Assembly: GCA_027576995.1 (NCBI GenBank)
Contig: JANBQC010000152.1
Location: forward strand, 1-51,055
Length of the DNA stretch: 51,055 nt
Source of the DNA: Dimargaris cristalligena
Lineage: Eukaryota; Kickxellomycota; Dimargaritomycetes; Dimargaritales; Dimargaritaceae
Reading direction: 5' to 3'
Shown here: positions 1 through 12,704 of the stretch, piece by piece
Numbering within the stretch: the stretch's first letter is position 1
Layout: the number at the start of each line of letters is the position of its first letter
Position numbers and translations under genes: made by a program
The notes under the pieces: model-generated
Told to the model about the DNA's origin: nothing
Databases searched by the model: none
What the model saw: the letters and a program-made list of their open reading frames with translations, nothing else

Positions 1-73
1 CTTATTAGCTCAGTTGGTTTAGAGCGTCGTGCTAATAACGCGAAGGTCACAGGTTCGATCCCTGTATGAGGCA
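1..73 (+). tRNA. tRNA-Ile: tRNA-Ile (AAU anticodon), 5' end cut by window edge
   Basis: The sequence folds as a tRNA. The D-stem pairs positions 8-11 with 22-25. The anticodon stem pairs 27-31 with 39-43 around the loop CTAATAA, giving anticodon AAT at 34-36, which reads isoleucine AUU/AUC after inosine modification. The T-stem pairs 49-53 with 61-65 and carries the TTCGATC loop. The 3' acceptor strand 66-72 pairs with 1-5, so the first two bases of the tRNA lie outside the window. Position 73 is the discriminator A. No intron is present in the anticodon loop. The gene is short of two bases only because of the window edge. Confidence 0.93.
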
Positions 74-525
74 TTTATATTTTGTTTATTTTACCTATTA
101 ACCTGTTTGGTGCCTCATGGGCCATCTTGAGTAATACTCATTTATTCCCCATGTTATATTTATAGAACCCTGCTCCCTGTTATTGTGAGTAATTGCTGAC
201 TAGTCTCAATCCTATAGTGAAGTTTGAGTGGCAGTTGAATACATCTTAGGCTTACCAATGCACTTCGCCAAGAAAGATTCGGCAACAGTGAATTGAGGGA
301 AAAGGCAGGTCCCAAGCAAGCTGAGCACAGGGACCCTTTCTGTAGGTAACGGTGTACCCATCCCACCATCTCGCTTTTTGTAAAACTTCAGCAATCGCTT
401 TCTGACCCGGCAGGGCTAGTGTTATATACATACATATATATATATATTAATAGTTAGTTTGGTGTTTCACCCTTTATAGCGTACCCCATTCCCACCCGCA
501 TTCCTTTAGTGCTTCAACCACCGCC
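74..525. other. intergenic: tRNA 3' flank and SCYL2 promoter/5' UTR
   Basis: No gene is seen here. Short reading frames on the minus strand lack support. A (TA)n run lies at about 424-448, just ahead of the next start codon, and the tract around 460-525 is pyrimidine-rich, as expected for a fungal promoter or 5' UTR. Confidence 0.5.
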
Positions 526-3500
526 ATGCAGAGCTATATTAGCTCACTTTCTCGTTTTGTGCCCACCGGCAGCGCCATCTGGCGGGAGTATGAAACCAGG
601 GCCGAACTCGGTAGCGCGGGACTCTGGACCATCCATACGGGAAAGAAGCGGAGTACCGGTAAACCAGTGGCGATATTCGAGTTCGACAAGAAGTACTTCG
701 ATTCGGGGGTGCATCGCCAACTCATTTCTCGGGCCGAACAGGAGGGCATTTTGGAAACGCTCAAGAAAGAAGTTGGTCAGTTGACCCGACTACGGCACCC
801 ATCGATTCTGGAAGTGGTGGAGCCGTTGGAAGATACTCGGTCAGCGTTGACGTTCGTGACCGAACCGTTGACGGGCTGTCTGGCCGATATTATTGCCAAG
901 GATATTCAGTATGGTCAACGGTCGCGCCAGTGGAACTCGAGCGATGGGACTAACCAAGACGAATTCGAACTGGACGAACTAGAGGTAGGTGAGACTATTC
1001 AAACTACTGGAGTCCAAGTTATTCCGACTGCAACTCAATAGAGGTGGTCATCATCTATTCACCATGAGTGCGCGTGTGTGTGTTCGTGACCTTTTTTTCA
1101 TACATAAGACCCCTCCAGTGACGTAACACATACCGTTCGTTTCGTCCCACTGATTTATTTACTAATGATTTGGTCAAATTACCCACTCTCTTGGCGCTAT
1201 TCCCCATACGGTAGATTCAAAAAGGGTTGCTACAAGTCTCCAAGGCTCTCCAGTTTTGCCATAATGATGCCCGGTTAGTCCATGGCAACCTAACCCCCAG
1301 TTCAATCTTCGTCAACGTCAAGGGTGACTGGAAATTAGGCGGCCTTGGGTTCAGTACGTTTCTCAATTACCAGAACGGCACTCTGTTCCCCACATCTATC
1401 CATTTCGAATTCGCCCACCAGCTCCCACCACACTGCCAACCCGCACTGGACTACCTGGGTAAGTAGCTGTGTTATAATTATTAGGGAACCCGGCGAACTT
1501 TAACTATGGAGGACGCAATGCTTATTTCGGTACACTAGTATGGAACGTCGGTCGTGCATAATCAGCGTATATATTTGGTTATATACATATTAGCCGCTAG
1601 CGCTTTACTCATTCTCCTCAAACTATGTCTATTACTATACCCATTGGATACGTATACAGCCCCTGAATACGTGCTGGACGGCGTCTGCGATGTTAGCAAC
1701 GATGTATTCGCCCTAGGTTGTTTTGCCGTCGCTGTTCACGGGCGACACGACGAAAGCACGGATTCCGTCGAACAGCTGGGTAATTCCATCCTCTTCTGCC
1801 GCAACGATGTCGATGCCTACCGCCGCCAAATCCAGCGTCTGCCCCAGGCCAAGCTGGATTTCCTGCCCCGTTTTTTGGAACCCGTTGTGCGTCTACTTTT
1901 ATCCCGCGACCCCAAAGCCCGTATGAGTCTCGAGTCATTTCAGAGTAGCCAATTCTTCGATAACGTCCTCATGTCGACCATTCGCTACCTCGAAGCACTT
2001 TGCGAAAAGTCCAAGGAAAACAAAATCCTGTTCATGCAGGGTCTGCCGCGTATCCTACCCCAGTACCCGGAACGGGTCCTCAAACGCAAAATCCTCGTGG
2101 GTCTGCTCGAGGAATTAAAAGATCATAGCCTGCTCCCGTATACCCTCCCCAACGTCTTCTTCATCATCGGCAAACTCAATTCCCGGGAATTTATGGACAA
2201 GGTTTTCCCCACCCTCAAACCCATTCTGACTGTACGGGATCCCCCCCAGAACCTGTTGGTGTTTCTCGATAAACTCGACGTGCTCAAGGACAAGACCCCC
2301 GAAAAGGAATTCCGGGAGGATGTGATGCCCGTGGTCCATTCTGCGCTCGAAACCAGTAACCCTCAGGTGATTGACAAGGCCCTCTTGATTATTCCGCAAC
2401 TCTCGGAGGCCCTGGACTACACCATTGTGAAGAACGCCCTGTTCCCCAAAGTCCAAACGGTGTATTCCAAAGCGACGGTCCTCTCGGTGAAGGTCAATGC
2501 CCTTAAATGCTTCCACTCCATGCTCAAAATTTTGGACAAGTTTACCATGACGGAGAAATTGGTACCGATGCTCAAACGGACCAAGACCCGCGAACCCGGG
2601 GTGATTCTGGCCATTATGATCGTGTACGAAGAAATGGGCATGAAATACCTGGAGAAGGAGACGTTGGCCACGGATATTATACCGGAACTGTGGCGGCTGT
2701 GCATGGAACCCCAATTGAACCCCGCGCAGTTCCAGCGGTTCATGGGCGTCATCCGGGATATGTCGAAACGGGTGGAGGAGCAACAGCTCAAGCATTTACA
2801 GGATATTTCCCGACTCGGCCAGGCAAATGGCGAAGCGGCCCCGCCCATGATGGGAACCCCCGTTGGGGTATCCCCAGCCAGTAAGTGCATTTTATTTTGC
2901 TATATTTATGAGCGTTTTTATGGTGTTTGACAAAATAATGAGGGGGGGGGGGTGATCCCTAATATTTGCGCATTACCTCTTTCAATCAACCAAAGGCGAG
3001 GAATTCCACTGGATTGTTGGCCTTCTAAGGTAATTCGGCATGTGGTTACTCTTGCGATACTACGTTTAAACTAATGCTTTGTTTTACTGTGTTTCTGACA
3101 ACCCCATATTTTGACTTTATTGATTATATAGTGTCTGCCTCTGCACTGGACGGCGCCAGTGTCGCCTCGGGCGATCGACTAGATGCCTTTGAAAGCCTAG
3201 TGCAGGGTAAGAAGCCCGCTTCGATGGCGACTCCCACGGCCGTCGGGGGTGTCGACTTCAACCACCCCTTCCGGAACCTTACCTTGGACCCCACTCTATC
3301 GTCGGGGGCGGCGCCCGGAACCACCGACTGGGCATCCTCCAACCAATTTCCCGTGGCATCAACCTCAACCGCTTCACCCGCGGGTCAATCCCAGTGGAAC
3401 ACACCTCTGTCGCCGCAGTCGGCCAATAACAACTCGATGTTCAACAGCGGTGGTGGTGGAGATATGGGTGACTGGCACTCGGCCACACCCGCGTGGTCAA

Positions 3501-4234
3501 CCGCTAAGCCATCTAGTCTGGGCCTTAACCAAAACAGTGGTAGCCTGGCCAATCATTCCCTCAAGAACAAATACCAGCAGTATAAGCAGCAGACCCTCGG
3601 AAGTAATAATAGTAACCTGCCTTCTTCGTTATCAACCTCCTCCTTGGGTTCCGTGCTGACTCCGACGACGGCAACCACGGTCACTTCTCCCACAAATTAC
3701 GCCGGCACGAGTCATTGGAGTACACCTCAGGCCACAGCCCCGGTCCGGTCGACCCATAAATCACCGACGGTTAATGCGGCCGGACTATCGGCTTTTGCCC
3801 TCCCTAAACCACCACGATCATCCCCCCGGGGCTCGATATCATCGGGCAGTGGGGTGGGGGTGGCCTCCGGTGCAGGATATGGGGCCGGCACACCGGCGTG
3901 GTCATTGTCGTCGTCGTCCTCGTTTGCCCCTAAACCGACGCCCACTGCATCGACCTCCACGGCCCCCCTACAATCCGCCCTGGCTTCATCGAACGCTTGG
4001 ACCACACCAGTGTTGACCCCGTCTAATATGAAAAGCCCCCCGCTTTCCTCTATAGCCACTATGAACAGTAGGCCCATTGCACCAACAACCGCGTCTACAG
4101 CGGGGTTTAACATTCCTACACCGTCACTAGTACCGCTTACCCCGGCCAACAATGCGATCCCTAAACCCCAAGCCCCATCGGCCTCCCAGGTCAACTCGGA
4201 AAGCCTACGCATGTTTGATCCCTTCTCGTCCTAG
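526..4234 (+). CDS. SCYL2: SCYL2/Scy1-like pseudokinase, 4 exons, 1008 aa
   Basis: Exons 526-984, 1215-1458, 1660-2880 and 3132-4234 join in frame (phases 0, 1, 1) with GT-AG introns of 230, 201 and 251 bp. Family: clathrin-coat-associated SCY1-like pseudokinases acting in TGN-endosome traffic. The N-terminal kinase fold is catalytically dead: VAIK is VAIF (residues 48-51), HRD is HGN (176-178) and DFG is GLG (196-198). Splicing restores the LAPEY motif across intron 2. A HEAT-like helical region (about 290-620) matches the SCYL2 middle, including FKGLP-like and LPNV-like segments. The tail (about 642-1008) is Ser/Pro/Thr-rich and disordered, holds seven spaced tryptophans and ends in a DPF motif, a known type of AP-2 ear ligand. 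The gene converges with the RhoGEF downstream. Start chosen at the ATG at 526, which gives the conserved N-terminus; assignment to SCYL2 rather than SCYL1 rests on the middle region and tail. Confidence 0.9.
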
Positions 4235-5391
4235 TATATCTGACAACTAAAAATCCTACCAAGCATGAGGGAAATTTATATATATATATATATACTTATT
4301 CTTAACTATCAATGTGCAGGTAATTGATCCTGACCAATTCACAACCAACACTCCCTCTCCACCTTATTGGTTTATTAATTAATATATTAATGTAACTTGA
4401 ATTGTAAAAGCGACATCAGTTGTGCATTTCTCTTAAGGCATACACCCAAAGTACCCTCCAGTTAAGCCTTATGAATGGTGTAAGGTTAAATCTATACACG
4501 TTGATAATCGTAAAATAGGAGAGGAAAGTGTAAAACAGGATACACTTGGAAAGTTTATTAAATAATGAATCACAATGGGTAGTGATATTCTTTTGGGAGT
4601 AATAGGAAAAGGGACGCGGCCAGGGATCGAAGCACAGTAAAACAATGATTCGATTAATGTATACAATGAATGCAAAAGTGTGGGAGAGGAATAGAGGAAC
4701 ATGTAGTGTTCAGATTGCGCTAACGACTTATATAATTATAATAATAATAATCGCTCATGCAATGAATAATAATCGAATGAAACGAGTAAGGAACGCGAAG
4801 AGACCGAGGTGATTTGGCAAAGTACAGGGGTAGCGAGATAGATTTAACCGAAAGGTAAGTATAAAATTAAAGATAGCTTATTGAAGTATGTAATAAAATA
4901 ATTAATATCTAGAGGGGAGTGGCATTGAATGTTAGCCCATAGGATTCCGGTCATTATAAAAATAAACAGAGTAGGCAAAATAAAAATAAAAAAACAAAGC
5001 ATTAAAAATTGAGTCATTCGACGGGTGAGTGGAAGAGATGAAACGGAAAGGTTTTAGGAATTGTCTAGCTGAAGGCAATGACATATATCTATATAAATGA
5101 ATATATACGTAAAATAGAGGAGAATGGATAGAAGGACAAACGCGAAATATCAAAATGGTAGGCTTTAAAACATATGCTATCAAGCGAGGAAATTAGGGTA
5201 AGGTGAGGGAAAGGCAGAAAGAGGTTCCCGCCTGAACAATAAACGAAAAATTTGGTTAAGGGAATAAACTAATTTGGTCAATACTTTTTTGGAAAATAAC
5301 CAGCAATAATACGAGAGGAGATGGGATGCTAGGTGGAAGTATTTGATATTTACCCATATACAATGAGCCACATAATGTGGGCGAGTACGAA
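4235..5391. other. intergenic between convergent genes, AT-rich
   Basis: This is shared 3' flank of the SCYL2-like gene and the RhoGEF. It is AT-rich with a (TA)n run at 4277-4294. The minus-strand reading frames of 60-85 codons have no domain or codon-use support. Nothing else is recognised. Confidence 0.5.
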
Positions 5392-8300
5392 TTAGTTGTC
5401 TCTGAAGGGCTTGTTATCGGGCGAGGATCGGTAGGATGAATTATTGAGAAAAGACCCACTGCCCATCAGCTCCATTGGGAAATTAAGAGGCGACGAGGTG
5501 ATATCAGGCAGTTCCGGCTTAGGGATTCCAGCCGAGGGCCGAGTCATACAGCCACCGACGATGGAAGTATTGGAATCGGTCGAATTCGGCGGAGACATAG
5601 ACATGACCATGCTGAGCGGCCGGGTGCTCGCACTATGCGGCGATTGACTGTTGCGGCTAGGCCCATTAGGGTCCGCCGAGTGATAAGGTTTGGCATGCTG
5701 CTGGGGGGGAACTACAGCTAGTGGGCTGTTGTTGGTCGCACCTACTGCCCCATGACCACCGTTATTACCATGTTCATTGCCTATGACCATCGATTTGGGT
5801 CGTCGATCCGTCAAATTCCGACGCGAAGTACCTGACTTAATCTTATATTTGCCCAGGATACTAAAATAGGCGTTACTCTGGAGGGGGCCAAAGATCGATC
5901 CGCCTGGCGAACCGAATATACTGAGCGGACGGCCCCCTGCGGCACCACCACCAGACCCAGGGCCGCCACCACCCGATCCGCCCATGCCGCTAAGACCGGC
6001 CCCCGATGAATACACCGAACTACGCACCATTGACGAATTCTCGTTAGTGCCGCCCATGGGATCGACCAAAGCCGTGGACGAAATGGACGCGAATGAATTG
6101 CGACTAATGAAACCCGGTGCCGGCGGTTTACCCATAGGACCGCCTCCGGGGCCACCACCGACTAACTGGGTCGAACTGATACTTCCAGAGGGTTTGCCAG
6201 ATGCGCCCGAAAGGCCTAGAGAGGTGGGTTTGATGTAACCCAGGTCCATCCCCGCATTGGTAGCTGACTGACTATGTTGCATGTGTGGTAAATGGTGCTG
6301 CTGCTGGTGGTGAATATAATGAGGGTGGTGATGATGAGGATGGTATTGAGGATGATAACCAACGGACTGGCCGTCAATGGAAACGGCATTACGTGCGGGA
6401 GTCATAGTACCCGAGGGCTCCATGTTACGACCTTCGTTAGCCATTGCGAACGATTGATGGGCGGCTAGTGCGGGATTAGACCTCTTGGTCTTAACGAGAC
6501 GGGAGGTCCAATTACGTGCTCTCCGTAGTATATTACCTGACCCCGAGGCGGGTGGTGAATTAGTATTTACGATAAAAGTGGTGGTACCAGGGGCTCCCGC
6601 CCCATGACTCGACGGGGTATGGTGAGGAGTGTTCTTGGCCGACAGCAGCGCAGCCGACGAGGGGGTAGTCGGTTGGGTAATGGATCCGGTTGAGGGAGAC
6701 CGGTGAATAAAGGCGGCGGATGAGGGGGTGATGGGGATAGGGGCCGACGTAAATGAGCTTGGGCTAGCGATGGAGAACTGGCTGGCATTGGAACGCTTCA
6801 GAGGGGTATAGGCGGTGTAAGCGTACGACTGAACGGGTGTTAAATGAAGACCGAAGAGACTTTCCAGAAACAGCTGGTTATAGAGTTGCTGAGTTGGTAA
6901 GTGAACCATCGAGTGTAGTAAATCGGACTTGCAGTTGAGAACTAAGCAGCAGGAAAATATACAAATGTGTATTAACCACAAAAGAAAGTAGTCAAAGATG
7001 TACGATAAAAGTTGATTAGTATTAATTAGAGTGAATAAAAATAAGGTGAGGTCAAAATCTAATAGAAAGGAAACTAATATACAATAGGGGGGTTAATCAT
7101 ACAATCGATGATAAAGGAACCACCATGATCCAGCCATCAACGAGTATGCAATATAAAAATTCACCTACCTTCATCTAGAAATTCCCGCTCAAAGTCACCC
7201 AACGAGGTCACTGCTTTGGCCGGTCGCACTAATTCACCCTCGTCGGGCACGGAAGTGACCATGGACGACATGACCGTTTTATCCTCCTCTCCGATAAACG
7301 AATTGACATTGGAGTTAGCTGCCGACGGGTTAGCCGAATCGAATTTATCCTTCGTTATTTTCAACCCAGTGGATGACGGGGAGTTACCGAACAGTTTGGA
7401 TGCCCGCATTAGGGCAGCTGCCACGGTTGCTGCGGTTTGGGGCGAGTCAGTATCCTCATCGGCGGCCAACGATGATGATCGCATGGGTGGCGGCATTGGG
7501 GGAGGGGTAGAATCGGCAGCTCCTAGGGGATTGGAAGCGAAGTCCATGGGGGCTAGTGACCGGTTGAAAACGGATAAACTCATACGCCCACGCTGGGATT
7601 TAACGACACCGACCATATGGGGATTAAGGTGGGCTTCGCGGGGCTGGACTAGGACGCTATTAACAAAGTGATGGAAGGGGGACTCGCCCTGATCGCAATC
7701 ACCCGACTCATTTTCACCATTGGCCCCTCCACCGCTATGGCCCGTTTGATCATCAGTGTACAAGAAAACGGTATCGCACTTGTGTCGGGCATCGAGATAT
7801 ACGTTTACATCATAATGCACGTGGAACACGATTTGAAACTCGTCCTGATGAAACTGGCGATAGAGGCGGTGGTGGCTGCTGTGGTGTTTACGGTAACTCG
7901 ACGACCCGGTAGACGATTGATTGGCCGTCGCGGTGCTAGGATTAGACGAAGAGGCCGAAGCAGCGGTGGATGTACCAGAACTCATGGGGTTGAGGAAATT
8001 CATGTTATTGTTAGGGATACCAGGGCTGCGGGGATCGTCCATAAGAATGGCCGAGCGACGCAGGGCATGGGCGGCATAAAAACGCTGAACCCAACGCTGG
8101 CGGTCGTTCGTGCCGCTGACGGAAAAGGCGTGCAGGGGTTTAGCTTCCCAGTATGGGTCCAAACAGGGCGTTTCGTGACATTGCATATAGAATCGATTGG
8201 TGCTACCGGGCCCGGTTGTCTCCAAAACTTCCATGGAGCAAATGTCCATCCAGGTCAGGAACTTGTACACCTTCTTTTTACTGGTGCTCTGGGAACCCGT

Positions 8301-10867
8301 GATGTGGGGAGGCCGTTCCACGATCATGATGCGGTCGGTGAAAAGATACAAGGTGACGTGCTTAAGAATGGTGGAGGTACTAAAGTCCAGTTCGGTTGCA
8401 TCAATCGAAATTAGGAGTCGGCGGGAGGCGCTAATCAAACTGGCGGGGCATTCCGCGATGTGTCCGTGGATGGTATGCAATTCGGTGAGGGCATCGGTGA
8501 TTTGATTGTCGGCTAGCTGGCCAATTTCGTGAACTCGGTCGAGGGCCCGCTGGATTTCGGAATGGTCCGGGTGGCCAACGGGGGTGTTCTTGAGCAAGTC
8601 GGTAAAAAGTAAGGTGTAGCGGGGAATGCGCTGGACAGGCATAACAAGAAGGTCCGAGATACCCAACTTATGGCACGACGGATGATCGCGGCTGCGAGCC
8701 AGGAAGTGACGGTAGGATTCGTTCTTCTTCTCCAATTGGCTGGAGCACTCGAGGGCGTGCTGGTAACCATTAATATACCGCTTATACACGTCAAAATTAC
8801 TCACGTGGTGGAGGCAGATTTGACCAACAGACTGATGTTCGGACCAGTTCCCATCCATAGCGTTACCATCGTCCGAGAAACACCCTAAGTGACCTACCCC
8901 AGTTTCATCAGGGCGATGACCGTGGCCATAATATGAGGGCGCTGCCCGCTCCCGCACTTCATTCTCATGTTCCAATTTTTCTAAATCGGCCAGAAAGGCC
9001 TCGTTAACCGCCACCAGCTGTTCCACGTTGGTGAAAATCGCATTGGCCATGTACGTCGGAATAAGCTGACTTTTACCGGACCGGGAAGCCGAGCGAAGGG
9101 GCACTACGTAGACGGCGATTAAGGCCTGCAACTTCTGCACGTAGCTGCGCTCGGTATAAACCAGCTCGTGGATAATACTCGCCCGTTTCTCGGCCATGCT
9201 AGCAGCGGATCGGACCTTGGTGGGGCGGTAAAAGGTTTCTTCTATTGGATCCAATGTATCGGCCGGAAGGGGATGGTTGACAGGATTCACGGCCCCGGGA
9301 ATCATATTGGACCGTGGGATAGAGGCCCAGAGTTGTTGGTAGGTAAACGGTTGGCCCAGAATCTGGAGGAACCGCTGAAACTGTAAATGGGAGGAAGAGT
9401 GATTTTCGGAGTGGCAAACGACGATGTCCACATCGTGGTAACGCCGAATGAGGCGGGGTTCTAGGTTACGAAGGGCCGGTTTGAGACTTTCCCCGTTTAG
9501 CGGCTCAATGGCAAGGACGAGGTCGAGTAGATGCCGGGCGTTTAGGGAGGACTTAGGGGGAGCTTCATCGGGTTGCAATGTCGACTCGGCCATCATATCA
9601 CAGAGGGTACTGGCATTGGAAACGGCCATGGACGGTTGGGAAGTCGAGCCGGTGGAGGAGGACCCTTCGTCGCCCCCGCATACATTAAGGGGGGGCCACC
9701 GCACATGTTTGTTAGGGGTGGTATTCCCGCGCGACGTACCCCGCGCGGGTGAATTAGGGTGTTGGGGATTAGGGACGAGGTCACTTTCAAGGTTATCGTG
9801 GTGTTCGGGGAGCATCATGGGGGGTGGGGATGGGGAAGTGTCGGCGGAGTCATTGGCGAAAGAGGGGGGGTCAGACATGGCCACCCGGGTCACTAGAGTA
9901 TTAGTCGCCGCTGAGTGGGGTGGTCCGGAGGCCACCGTCTCGGCGAAGCTAGGTAACAAACTTAAACCGGAAAGTCCACCGGTGAGCTGTTCGGCCTGGG
10001 CCTGCCAGTCCCGGTACCGGGCCCGTGAGATATCCACCTGCTGGAAATAGGTATCGAGTACGAAATAGAGGAGTAATTTGTGGGGAGCCTTCGCGGGCAG
10101 GAATCTTTGGATGGCCCGGGCCTCCGCGCCCTCAAGGCGGGACAGAGGAACCTGGACTAAGGAAAACTTCAAAGGGGTCCGAACGAAAACGTGGTACCAG
10201 CCACTTTCGCCGCTGGGGAGGGTGGATATACAGACGGGACCCACCACATCGTGGTAACCTAAAAAGTTGAGGTGGTCTTTGGGGAGCAAGGGATTGAGCC
10301 AGAACAGTTGGGAATAGACGCAACCGTTGGTGTTGACATCTAACTGGGAGGATGGGCCGCGGGGCTCGCCGGATTCGGTATCCGCCCTCCGACGCCCCCC
10401 TTGTGCGGGGTGGCATGGTATTCCACCATCGCGGTGACTTTCAGACGCGGTGCTATTCTGCCGCTCCCGGGTGTAGGCGGGATGAAGGGCCGGTGGGGTG
10501 GGGAATAGGGACGCGAGCGAGGCGGGTTGCTCGGTCAGGTTGATTTCGCTATGTGGACGGTACCCGCACTCCTCGAAGAGCTGATACGGTTCAGTAGGAG
10601 GGTATCGGATAGAGGGGACGTCAATTAATAATAACAACAATAATAAATAAATAAATAAAGGAGAGAATGAGAAAGAATATCAAGATGCCGGTTGGATATT
10701 ATAAAGTATATGGGGAAAGGGGGGGTATAGGAAATTAGAGACTCAAAAGGGGCTGCGTCCCGATGGTATTACCATGGGCATATATCAAGTAAATGCATGT
10801 TAAATAATGCGGCCTTGGCAGGGCAAAGCAGGTCCGCCTGGCTTACCTGGGGGGTGAGGTCGTCCAT
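5392..10867 (-). CDS. Rho guanine-nucleotide exchange factor (DH-PH) with N-terminal Rap-GAP-like region
   Basis: Modelled as exons 10867-10847, 10580-7169 and 6941-5392 (introns 266 and 227 bp, phases 0 and 1), giving 1660 aa. A DH domain (about 472-702) ends in a classic helix containing the motif MPVQRIPRY and is interrupted by an acidic/His-rich insertion of about 50 residues. A PH domain follows (about 722-877). DH-PH proteins load GTP on Rho-family GTPases, probably at the plasma membrane or sites of polarity. Residues 107-162 begin KDHLNF and then match the Rap-GAP dimerisation domain; residues about 353-422 resemble the start of the Rap-GAP catalytic domain, but its asparagine-thumb part is absent. 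The rest is low-complexity Ser/Gly/Pro, with a His-rich patch in the last exon. The 5' end is uncertain: exon 1 codes only seven residues from its sole in-frame ATG, and the open frame upstream reads like protein, so an additional exon is possible. Confidence 0.83.
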
Positions 10868-12704
10868 GGCCTTTGGGGGTCTGTGCTTGACGACTATACG
10901 GACGATAGGTCGGTTCTTGGACTTGGGGGAGTTCGGACGGCACCGCTTAGTACAGGTACAAGGTAGCCGGTGCCCCAATCGAGGGCGGCGAGTCAAAAGA
11001 CACGGGGGGGAGGTAGTGGTCGGAGTTTCAACGGGACACGCGGGAGTCTAGAGTGGCTTGCCCTAGATTGTAGAAGCCGTCCTTTGCTATGTAAGGTCGA
11101 GGAGGGCAGGTGGGGTTTTTTTAGAAGATCCTTGTCTGGATGGAGGCCAATAAAGTATAGTAGACAGGTACGGAGGGAGGTGTTGAACGTATTCGGGGGA
11201 TTCGTACAAGGCCTATCTACTCGCGTGGGTATGCAAAAACGAAGGGGGAAAATACGAAGGAAATCGTGCTTTGCAACCGTTGGACAGGGAATGTAGTGAA
11301 AAGGGGATGAGGTTAAGAAGAAGCCAGCACATGAAGGTATAGTATAGTATACAGCGCGATAAGTAGACCGGTTCAAGAACGGAGTGAGGTCCCCCGCTTA
11401 GGCTAGTCGGTGGGTGGTATTGTTCGTTGGCGGAGTATAGACATCATCCACCTCACAGATGAATTAGTGGTAAAGGGGGAGAGAGGTATGCTATTCAGTC
11501 AGTGGGGTTCATCTCTATAGCCGCGGCTCCAGTGGGGGGGACTACCCTCCCTTCTCCCTCTCCAAAATCAAAACAACCGCCCTCCCCTCATTGGTGGACG
11601 AGGGGTGGGCAAACACAGGCCCCTTGCTGCACTCTCTCCGCGCCCTATGACAGCCATTTTTGAAAGCTTTTAATAGCCTCCCTCTTGTTTTGAATTTTTA
11701 TCCCTTTTTCCACGCTTGCCTCTGACTGAGTGACGCTGCTCCGTTTTGACTCATGTCCCCCAGAAACCGTGCGCCCCTATTATTATTCATATTAATATCC
11801 ATATCCCTCTTTATAGTGGAATCTCCTGGAGATGCACCAAAAGGACCATTCCAGCCTGTGTATTGGGCTATGACAGTTGCTAGTTCCCCTCACCTTCCTA
11901 AAGTCTTGGCTACATCCTCCCCGTGTGCTCCAATTTCAGCTCCGTTATTGCTGTCCTCGTTTACCGGAAAGACCCCTGTGTTGACATAATCTGTCGGAAT
12001 GAAAATTATGGGCCCTGTTTAGGCCGTGACGATGTGTATATGGGGGAAAAGGGGCAATCGCGCGTATTTCTGTTTGACAATGTCTGTGTCCGAAAGCGTG
12101 TATGTGTTTTTTTATTTCAAACCCACTGCGCTAGTGACGAGGAATAGTCACCTTGGCTTGGCCTATTTACTATACTCACACATCCTTCAGCCATGATGAT
12201 GTACGAACATGTCAAAAAAAATATTAGACCGAACGAGTGACCGCACTGGCCCACTTCAGCCGCACTAACCTACAGTGTGCTAATCTGGGCGCACTGATGT
12301 AAAGTCGTCGGGATCCATAGTACAGTTGGACTGCATGAATGTTTGGATACTATCCCGGACGCCTATTGATCTATACATTCAGCAGCTCAGCAAAAAAACA
12401 TTTGGCTTGAAAGCCCATTGGACCCTTGGTCTATAGTCGCAAATGACAACAACCGATAGGGTTTATTATGGTTTTTTAATACATTCATACATACATACAT
12501 ACATACATACATACATAATAATGGTATATATGAAAAAAAAAACTTCCCCATTATCGAAAGGTCCCCGTTTTATTCTTTTTTAAAAATGATTTAGCCACAT
12601 ATACTGTGAGGATTGGCCATGCTGTTGAAGGCCCACTCTAGCGAAAAATAATCGGTTCTACGGCCGGGGGGATTCCCATCTGCTCTACTCAAAAAAGCAT
12701 CAAC
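10868..12704. other. intergenic: RhoGEF upstream region and rhomboid 3' flank
   Basis: No supported gene. The minus-strand frame just upstream of 10867 stays open to about 11040 without an ATG and may be 5' UTR or a further RhoGEF exon. Around 11520-11650 the plus strand is strongly C/T-rich. An ATG-led frame at 11753-11989 would start with a hydrophobic segment but has poor codon use. A tetranucleotide repeat lies at 12487-12517. Confidence 0.45.
12487..12517. repeat. (ATAC)n microsatellite
   Basis: About eight tandem copies of a four-base unit (cata/atac) are read directly from the sequence in the 3' flank of the rhomboid gene. Confidence 0.95.

Noticed and set aside
2115..2795. 226-codon minus-strand frame inside the SCYL2-like gene
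   Set aside because: Antisense shadow of the HEAT-like exon; the sense strand carries the recognised family.
7668..8414. 248-codon plus-strand frame inside the RhoGEF
   Set aside because: It is antisense to the DH-PH coding region, which has clear domain matches; no independent start context or domain.
11753..11989. ATG-led 78-codon frame with a hydrophobic, signal-peptide-like start
   Set aside because: Codon use (tta, ata) differs from nearby genes, the remainder is Ser/Pro-rich without cysteines, and there is no splice or family support; the hydrophobic start may be chance in AT-rich DNA.
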